Source: an uncultured Verrucomicrobiota bacterium
GTDB taxonomy: Bacteria; Verrucomicrobiota; Verrucomicrobiia; Limisphaerales; UBA9464
Assembly: GCA_903896505.1 (NCBI GenBank)
Contig: CAITXU010000243.1
Span: 1 to 53,617 of the forward strand
DNA: 53,617 bases
Direction of reading: 5' to 3'
A program made the position numbers and the translations under genes. The notes beneath the pieces were generated by a model. That model was given only the letters and a program-made list of their open reading frames with translations. It did no database searches and was not told the DNA's origin. Shown piece after piece: positions 36,184 through 42,453 of the stretch; positions within the stretch are counted from its first letter, which is position 1, and every line of letters begins with the position of its first letter.

Positions 36184-36918
36184 TCAGGGGAGCGGTCCAA
36201 AGATGCGCTGGAGGTAGGCCTCCAACTTGCGGACAGCCTGAAGGGGGCCCCTGAAACCGATGTAATTGTCGGGACGAACCAGGTAAATCACCGGAGCCGA
36301 GACCCCAAACTTGGCGTGCGCCTCATGCAGTGCATCCACGAGCACGGAAGATGCGGCCGAATCATCCGCCTCTGTCGGCTGGCTGGCGACGATCACATGG
36401 GTCGCCACAAGGTGGCCGCAATCGTGGCTAACTTGGGTGGTCAATTTTGAAAGCGCCTCATCGTGTCGACCTCCATGAGTCCCAGTGAAAAGCAAGAGCA
36501 TCCATTCGACACCACGCGATAGGTCGCTGAGTCGGACGGTCCGCTTGTCGGAATGCAAAACGATATGGGCATCGAGGAATCGCTCTCCTGCCTTCGGGCC
36601 GTTGCTGCCGCCGTGGTCTTCCGTTAGCGGCGAGTGCGGGTAGCCATGCACGACGACTTCCCGCATGGGCTCGGCCTCGGCGACGGCCGCTGTCATGATG
36701 CCCACCTTGGCAAGAGCTTCCTGCGTCCGCACGTGGAGGATCAGCGCCTTGCTGACCTCGCGGATTGACGGAAGCTTCTCCACAAGCCGCGTGCGAACCC
36801 CCCGCCGGACGAGTTCGTTCGCGAGTGTCAGGCCGACCGGCCCCGCGCCGATGATCAGCACGTTCACGGTGGACGCGCTGGACGATTGTTTTTTTGGGGC
36901 GGTCGGACTCGATGACAT
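36184..36918 (-). pseudogene. Internally deleted FAD-dependent aromatic monooxygenase
   Basis: The 244-codon frame joins the two ends of a PHBH/PheA-type monooxygenase usually of 500-550 residues. The first part has the FAD dinucleotide fold NVLIIGAGPVGLTLANELVR and LVEKLPSIREVSKALILHVR. The last part is the C-terminal thioredoxin-like domain (KAGERFLDAHIVLHSD, then SAPVIYLVRPDNYIGFRG). The intervening roughly 300 residues, including the substrate-binding sheet and the GD motif contacting FAD ribityl, are missing; the joint is near residue 92 and keeps the frame. A strong AAGGAG precedes the ATG at 36918. A catalytically dead but expressed small protein is possible. Confidence 0.85.
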
Positions 36919-36980
36919 AAGGGTCTCCTTTGGTTCAGCCGATTCAGTCACGGAACCTGTTGAACACTGCGCGGTCGTCG

Positions 36981-37014
36981 GTAGGGAAGACCTCCAAAAT
37001 TGGACGTGAATTGG
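36981..37014 (+). repeat. Second dispersed repeat family, copy B
   Basis: GTAGGGAAGACCTCCAAAAT and TGGACGTGAATTGG match the copy at 24381-24414 at 28 of 34 positions. It lies between the deleted monooxygenase and a YcaC-like gene and may mark an insertion or recombination scar. Confidence 0.65.
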
Positions 37015-37018
37015 GGCC

Positions 37019-37036
37019 ATGAACCAGACGGTTCAT
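37019..37036. promoter_or_regulatory. Perfect 18-bp palindrome before the monooxygenase remnant
   Basis: ATGAACC-AGAC-GGTTCAT, 7-bp arms, no mismatch, about 100 bp upstream of the ATG at 36918. It could be an operator for the pump operon, or a part of the adjacent repeat. Confidence 0.4.
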
Positions 37037-37124
37037 GGGTAGGGATGGGTTGACGCGGGCTGGCCATTTTATCATCCATCGAATTGGTTGAAGACGAATG
37101 TCTGATTTTTTTCCTATGCATCGC

Positions 37125-37727
37125 TCAACGCAGGACCGGTGGCAGGATTTCGCCAAACAGGACGGGCAGCAGTTTCTCGGCGGCTGGCGTGCTCCAATCT
37201 TTGACGAGTTCGGCGATCACCGTGGGCATCGTGGTCAGAACCACCCCTGCGTCGTGCATCCGGATGCGCGACGTCTCCTCTGACAAATCAAACGGTGAAC
37301 CGCTGGCATCAAGAACGCATTGGACAGAGTAGCCGTCGCGAACGGCGTTGATGGTGGGGAAGATGACGCACACGTCGGTGGTGATCCCGGCCATCACCAA
37401 CTGTTTGCGCCCGGTGGCTTCGATGGCCGCACGGAAATTCGGATCGCTCCAGGCGTCGGCGATACCGGCGCGCTTCACGCGGGCCTCATAAGCCTTGGGG
37501 GCGATCTGTGCGAGTTCCGGCAGCAACGGGCCCTGGATGCGCTCCTCCTGGCTGGACGTAAGCACCAGCGGCATATCCAGGGCCACCGCAACCTTGGCAA
37601 GCGCCAGGCTGAAGCGCTTCACGCGATCGAGCGGCAGATTTTTTACGAGCTGCATGGTGCCGACTTGATGATCAATGAGGACCATCGCGGCTTTGGCCGG
37701 ATCGAACATTTCAAAGGCGGGATGCAT
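37125..37727 (-). CDS. Isochorismatase-family hydrolase (YcaC-like)
   Basis: A 200-residue cysteine hydrolase. Asp 19 lies in AAMVLIDHQVG and the catalytic Cys is C120 in AGITTDVCVIFPTINAVRDG. The middle AWSDPNFRAAIEATGRKQL and SIR/DASGSPFDLSEETSRIRM follow the YcaC pattern. YcaC proteins hydrolyse unknown amides or carbamates and are induced under stress or with aromatic compounds. It is followed after about 200 bp by the monooxygenase remnant and preceded by a second, frameshifted relative, so the two probably arose by duplication or were assembled together. Confidence 0.93.
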   Translation of the reverse strand: MHPAFEMFDPAKAAMVLIDHQVGTMQLVKNLPLDRVKRFSLALAKVAVALDMPLVLTSSQEERIQGPLLPELAQIAPKAYEARVKRAGIADAWSDPNFRAAIEATGRKQLVMAGITTDVCVIFPTINAVRDGYSVQCVLDASGSPFDLSEETSRIRMHDAGVVLTTMPTVIAELVKDWSTPAAEKLLPVLFGEILPPVLR

Positions 37728-37781
37728 GGTATTCCTGATGGATGTGTTGTTGGATTTAGACAGTAAGAAGGTTCTCCAGGT

Positions 37782-38455
37782 TTAATGAGCTGACCTGGCA
37801 ACAACTTGCGGCTTGAGAGCCGACTGCGGGGCCTTGTGAACCATGGTGTAGGCGTATTCGACACCGATGCCGTAGGCACCGGCCTGGCCTTTAAGCAAGC
37901 TCATGAGTGCGCCGTAGTGCTCCTTGTTCTTCCAGTCGCGCTGCCACTCGAGCAGAGCCGCGATGGTCGTGAGCCGCACGGCACCTGCCTGCACCATCCG
38001 CGAAAGCGCCGCTTCCTGCGCTGCAGGCGAGGTTGCACCGCAGCAATCCTCCACCACGTAGATATTGTACCCCGCACCGAGCATTTCGATGGTGGGCCAT
38101 GTCACGCACACTTCCGTCCAAAGGCCGGTCATGAGGATGTTTTTTTGCCGGTGGCTTCGATGGCCGCGCGGAATCCAGCGTCGTCCCAGGAATTCATCGA
38201 GGTGCGCTCGACAACCGTCTGACCGGGAAACACGTCGAGTAATTGCGGCCAGACGTAGCCGGAGAAGCCCTCGGTTTCCACCGAGGTGAGGACGGCCGGG
38301 ACGTTGAATTCCTTCGCCACCTTGGCGAGGAGGGTGACGTTGTTGATCAGCGTGGCCCGGTCGGCATTGGCCACCCCGAAGAGCATTTGGGGTTGATGGT
38401 CGATGAAGACGACCGCGCTATCGGCGGCCGTGTAGAGTTTGTGGTAGGTGTTCAT
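37782..38455 (-). pseudogene. Second YcaC-like isochorismatase-family gene with a frameshift at an A7 run
   Basis: From ATG 38455 the frame reads MNTYHKLYTAADSAVVFIDH (catalytic Asp) up to FRAAIEATGKK, then stops two codons later. The next phase continues at once with LMTGLWTEVCVTWPTIEM (catalytic Cys) to 37782. The break lies in seven A residues on the coding strand (38140-38146). One more A, or a -1 slip on A-AAA-AAA, restores a 224-residue protein with normal YcaC order. It is either a real mutation, a homopolymer sequencing error, or a slippage site. It is the first gene of the minus-strand run. Confidence 0.85.
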
Positions 38456-38509
38456 GCTGGGATTTGGATTTGGGCCTGGGGATGTGAAAAAGAGAAGGGG
38501 ACGTCCATT

Positions 38510-38529
38510 CAGTGCCCATGAAGGCACTG
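38510..38529. promoter_or_regulatory. Perfect palindrome upstream of the isochorismatase run
   Basis: CAGTGCC-N6-GGCACTG lies 55 bp before the ATG at 38455, at a normal position for a repressor or activator site for the minus-strand operon. The divergent NarL-type response regulator is the nearest candidate binder. Confidence 0.45.
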
Positions 38530-38727
38530 CATTCGGCAGAACGGGAGTGTACAAGCGGAACGGTATGAACTTCCGAAAATTGAACATCGCCCGCCTCCAC
38601 CACCGTCCATTGATCCGAATGGACGGGAATGGAGGTCGACGGGGTCGGAATTTCGGTGGGTTGTCTCATGGCCATTCCACTTTTGTTGGTCAGACTAACG
38701 GTTGTCGCCCTCAAAACGGAATCGGGT

Positions 38728-38763
38728 AAATGGGATAGGCGGCACCCCCCAAATGGGATAGGC
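38728..38763 (+). promoter_or_regulatory. 13-bp direct repeat upstream of the histidine kinase
   Basis: AAATGGGATAGGC occurs twice with a 23-bp period, close to two helical turns, about 150-180 bp before the kinase ATG. Such same-face repeats often bind response regulators, but a simple duplication is equally possible. Confidence 0.35.
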
Positions 38764-38910
38764 AGATGTCTGTTGCTGGAGTCACTTGTACGGGACTACG
38801 ATCCCGGTGTGCCTGAAACTTCAGATCATGACGGACCTGTCCGGCACCTGCACCCCCGATTCGGAAGAAAGCGCCTGCGGGGCAATCCAGCCAACGGACG
38901 GTCTACGGAA

Positions 38911-41355
38911 ATGCCGAAGGTGAATGCGGCACTACAGGCATCCATTGAAGCACTGGCTCGGGAGCCTGCATTGGAATCCTTTGTGCCGAGTGTCCTGCGA
39001 GTAGCGGCGGAGACCTTTGGTGCATCCAGTTGCAGCTTTTTTGAGGTGGACGACAACGAGGTCATTTTTCTGCGCTATGTCTATCACCAGGGACGGGTCA
39101 TCACGCCCATGGAACTGCCCTTATTGGATGACGCGACCTTTGCAACACTGAAGCGGCTCGCAGACGGATTCACCGTCCCAGTCGAACATTTGGGTGTCCA
39201 CCCCACCCGGCGGAGAAGCTCGGTCATCCTGGATCACAGAAGTGCCAGAAATCCCAATGAATTCAACACCTTCGCCATTCGGGTGGGGTGGGAACTGGAG
39301 CTCAATATTCCCCTGCTGGTCGGAGAAACGATGCGTGGCGCCTTTCTGATTCATCGGAATGGAGATGCCGCATTTTCAGCCTCGGAAATCTTGCTGGCGG
39401 AAACGCTGGGTCGGCAACTCACCTTCGCGATGCAGGCGAGCCAGAACGCGACCCGAGAACGGGAGGCGGCCATTGCGCGCGAGCGCGAGCAGGCGGCGCA
39501 GCAGGCGGCGCAGGAACGGGCGGAAGAACTGGCCAAAGCGAACAACGCCCTTCAGGCCACCGTGGACGCGACGAGCCAGGTTTTGGAATTGGATCAGCTG
39601 GTTCCTGTGGTGCTGGGCATCATTGGCAAGGTGTTTGAAGCCGGAAACTGTGCCATTTACGAAAATCTTCCGTCAGGCGAAGTTCGTCTCCGATACTGGC
39701 ATTCGAATGGTAAGACACTTCTTCCGGCAGAGCTGTTGCAGCTGGACGAGGAAAGGTATTCGCTCATCCGAAGGTTGGCTTCGGGATTCCTTGTTCCGCC
39801 GGATTACCTCGGTCTAGACTCTCGAATCCCCGGAACGGTGTTGCTGGACCATACCAAGGGCACAACGGTTCCCGAGTTTGACCAATGGGCCATGTCGATT
39901 GGACTCGAACTGGAATTGAATATTGGCATCGGCGGGCGAGGATTGCGTTCTTCGACGCTCTGCATCTACCGGAAACAGGGACAGCCGTTCGCCCCACGCG
40001 AGATTGTGCTGGCTGAATCGCTGGCGCGCCAGATTGGCCTGGCGATGCAAGTGACCAAACTGTCGCAGGCGGGCCGCGAGGCTGCCGTTTCCCGAGAACG
40101 TGAGGAGGCTGCACGGCAGAAGGCCGATGAACTGGCGAAAGCGAATGACATCCTCACGTTGCGCGATCGCTTGTTGAGTCTCGTCGCAGAGGCGTCACGA
40201 GAACTGATAAAGGCTCCGGATTTGATCGCGGGTATCCACAGTCTCTTGAGGCGCATGGGTGAGAGCACCGGGCTAAGCCGGGTGGTGTTCTTTTTGCAAC
40301 GGCCTACGGAGAGCGGGGAAGGCGAGCATTACATCGTCACGGAATGGTGCGCCCCAGGGATTGCCGATCACCGGACGCTGGGCATCGAGGTCATCCCCAA
40401 TTCGATGGCGAAGCCATTTTTGGAGAGGATGAGGAATCTGTCCGGATTCTGGCTGGACATGGATCGGGTCGAGGAGCCCATGCGTTCCACCCTCGCCCCG
40501 TTGAAGATTGTGTCGACTGGATGCGCTCCGGTCATTGTCGATGGTGAGTACGCCGGCGTGATTGCATTCGACGATTGCATTGCCGCGCGCAGTGATGATT
40601 TGGCCCATGTGGATGCCTTCCTTGCCGTGGCCAACTTCATCGGCGCGGCCCTGCAACGCGACAGCAGTCAAAAGGCCCTGCTCGCCGAGCAGCGTGAACG
40701 GGCCTCATCAGAAGCCACGGCATTGCGTGAACGCGAAGCCGCCATTTTTCAGGAGCGCGGACGATTCGCGGGGCAGATACACGACACGCTCGCCCAGGGT
40801 TTCACCGGCACCCTGCTCCACCTCGAGGCGTTGCGGGTTCGCGTGGCGCGCGGCGGACGGGTGACGGTGGAGGAACTGCAAAATATTCGAAAAATCGCCG
40901 CGCTCGGTCTCGCCGAGGCGCGCCGATCTGCCCTGGCCATCCGCCCGCTGGCCCTCGATGGACGAGACCTCTCCACCGCACTGCAACAGCTCACGGAACG
41001 CTCAGCCGTGCCAGGCCTTCTCGATTGTCGTTGGTCGTTGGGCGGCATCCCACGGCCTCTTTCGGCCGCTGCCGATGAAGCCCTGCTGAACATCGCTCAC
41101 GAAGCTGTCAGCAATGCCATCCGTCACTCTGATGCTTCCAACATTCACATCACGCTGGCATTCGATCCTGACGGCGTGTCGCTCCGCGTACGCGATGACG
41201 GCATCGGATTCGATGCTACGGACTCGCACCTGCGCGGCCACACCTTCGGCCTGCGCTCCATGCGTGAGCGAGCCACCGCCGTCGGTGGCGGGTTGACGGT
41301 CGTTTCCAAACACGGCGAAGGCACCACCGTCACCGTCCACCTTCCTACTGCATGA
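38911..41355 (+). CDS. Multi-GAF sensor histidine kinase (HisKA_3/NarX-type)
   Basis: An 814-residue soluble kinase without membrane helices. Two GAF-like domains (about 8-175 and 210-385) are an internal duplication: both contain LxELNI, a VPxxxLG motif, and end QLTFAMQ / QIGLAMQ. They are joined by Ala/Glu/Arg-rich helical linkers (QAAQERAEELAKANNALQAT). A third, different GAF domain (about 420-590) precedes the dimerisation helix GRFAGQIHDTLAQGFTG, with phospho-His about 624. The ATPase domain has NIAHEAVSNAIRHSDAS and DDGIGFD. The upstream start at 38629 is open but featureless, so ATG 38911 is preferred. It overlaps its response regulator by 4 bp. Confidence 0.9.
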   Translation: MPKVNAALQASIEALAREPALESFVPSVLRVAAETFGASSCSFFEVDDNEVIFLRYVYHQGRVITPMELPLLDDATFATLKRLADGFTVPVEHLGVHPTRRRSSVILDHRSARNPNEFNTFAIRVGWELELNIPLLVGETMRGAFLIHRNGDAAFSASEILLAETLGRQLTFAMQASQNATREREAAIAREREQAAQQAAQERAEELAKANNALQATVDATSQVLELDQLVPVVLGIIGKVFEAGNCAIYENLPSGEVRLRYWHSNGKTLLPAELLQLDEERYSLIRRLASGFLVPPDYLGLDSRIPGTVLLDHTKGTTVPEFDQWAMSIGLELELNIGIGGRGLRSSTLCIYRKQGQPFAPREIVLAESLARQIGLAMQVTKLSQAGREAAVSREREEAARQKADELAKANDILTLRDRLLSLVAEASRELIKAPDLIAGIHSLLRRMGESTGLSRVVFFLQRPTESGEGEHYIVTEWCAPGIADHRTLGIEVIPNSMAKPFLERMRNLSGFWLDMDRVEEPMRSTLAPLKIVSTGCAPVIVDGEYAGVIAFDDCIAARSDDLAHVDAFLAVANFIGAALQRDSSQKALLAEQRERASSEATALREREAAIFQERGRFAGQIHDTLAQGFTGTLLHLEALRVRVARGGRVTVEELQNIRKIAALGLAEARRSALAIRPLALDGRDLSTALQQLTERSAVPGLLDCRWSLGGIPRPLSAAADEALLNIAHEAVSNAIRHSDASNIHITLAFDPDGVSLRVRDDGIGFDATDSHLRGHTFGLRSMRERATAVGGGLTVVSKHGEGTTVTVHLPTA

Positions 41356-42047
41356 AGAAATCCTCGGCTTCAAAAACTGCCACCCCGCAACGCAAGACCA
41401 CTCTGGCCAGGAAACCGAAATCGCCGGTGATCAAAATCGTCCTCGCCGACGATCATCACGTCGTTCGACAGGGTATGGCGGCGATCATCGCGACCGAGCC
41501 GGACTTGAAAATCGTGGGCGAAGCCTGCGACGGCGAACAGGCCCTGGCCCTTTATGCCCAACTGAATCCGGACGTGCTCGTCCTCGACCTGCGAATGCCG
41601 GTACTCGACGGCTTTGAGGTGGTCAGGTGCCTCATCGCGACGGACCCCGCGGCACGTATCCTCGTGATGACCACGTATGACACTGATGAGGATATCTGGC
41701 GCTGTCTCCGCGCCGGGGCAAAAGGTTACCTGCTCAAAGATGCGAGCCAGCCGGAAATCATCACCGCCATTCGTACCGTTGCCCGGGGTGAAAGCTTCAC
41801 GACGCCGCTGTTGGCGGTGAAGCTCGCCCAGCGCGCGGCTGCACCCGAATTCAGCCGACGTGAAGGTGAAGTGCTCCGTCTTCTTGCCGACGGCAAAACC
41901 AACAAAGAAATTGCGGTGGCACTTGGGGTCGAACCCGGCACCGTTAAAACCCATTTGAAATCCCTATTCACGAAACTGGGTGCGTCTACCCGCAGTGAAG
42001 CCGTCCATATCGCCAACAAACGGGGCATCCTCAAGTTCGACCCTTAG
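41352..42047 (+). CDS. NarL/FixJ-family response regulator
   Basis: 231 residues. A basic N-terminal tail of about 25 residues precedes a receiver domain with acidic pair D33/D34 (IVLADDHHVV), phospho-acceptor D79 (VLVLDLRMP) and Lys in GAKGYLLKDAS. The C-terminal LuxR-type helix-turn-helix shows LSRREGEVLRLLADGKTNKE-like spacing (FSRREGEVLRLLADGKTNK) and VEPGTVKTHLKSLFTKLGAS. ATGA overlap with the kinase makes a cognate pair certain. Targets are probably the divergent operon at 24639-38455, given the palindrome at 38510, but this is inference. Confidence 0.95.
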   Translation: MKKSSASKTATPQRKTTLARKPKSPVIKIVLADDHHVVRQGMAAIIATEPDLKIVGEACDGEQALALYAQLNPDVLVLDLRMPVLDGFEVVRCLIATDPAARILVMTTYDTDEDIWRCLRAGAKGYLLKDASQPEIITAIRTVARGESFTTPLLAVKLAQRAAAPEFSRREGEVLRLLADGKTNKEIAVALGVEPGTVKTHLKSLFTKLGASTRSEAVHIANKRGILKFDP

Positions 42048-42453
42048 TGGTGCTATTCCTGGTACGGGTGCCTTCGGATTGGACCACAGAGGACACAGAG
42101 AGCACAGATAGTGACATTGTTCTCCTCGGAGCTCTCTGAGTACTCCGTGGTGCTATTCTCGGTACGAGTGCCTTTGGATTGAAGCTCGGAGTACATAGAG
42201 AACACAGATTGTGATTTGGTTCCCCTCTGAGCTCTCTGTGCTCTCCGTGGTGCTATTCTCGGTACGAGTGCCTTTGGATTGAAGCTCGGAGTACATAGAG
42301 AACACAGATTGTGATTTGGTTCCCCTCTGAGCCCTCTGCGCTCTCTGTGGTCCAGGTCCCTGTACGGCTGCCCTCTGATTGAACCACAGAGGACTCAGAG
42401 TGCACAGATAAAGACAACTTTTTCCTCTGAGCCCTTTGTGCTCTCTGTGGTTC
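42048..42453 (+). repeat. Four tandem 100-bp repeats with internal hairpins
   Basis: Units begin at 42048, 42148, 42248 and 42348, each exactly 100 bp, starting TGGTGCTATTC in the first three. Units 2 and 3 differ at only a few bases; 1 and 4 are more diverged. Each unit contains an imperfect inverted repeat of the ACCACAGAGGACACAGAG ... CTCTGTGGT type; in unit 4 GAACCACAGAG (42381-42391) pairs with CTCTGTGGTTC (42443-42453). The array fills the space between two convergent genes and its last hairpin reaches the P-type ATPase stop codon, so it may stop transcription from both sides. Confidence 0.93.

Larger units (their letters stand above)
38456..38910. other. Divergent regulatory region between the isochorismatase run and the histidine kinase
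   Basis: 455 bp without a recognisable gene. It holds a perfect 7-6-7 palindrome (38510-38529), a 13-bp direct repeat (38728-38740, 38751-38763) and a 5-6-5 inverted repeat, CGGGA-N6-TCCCG (38791-38806). The kinase frame is open upstream of 38911 but that stretch shows no domain features. Confidence 0.6.
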
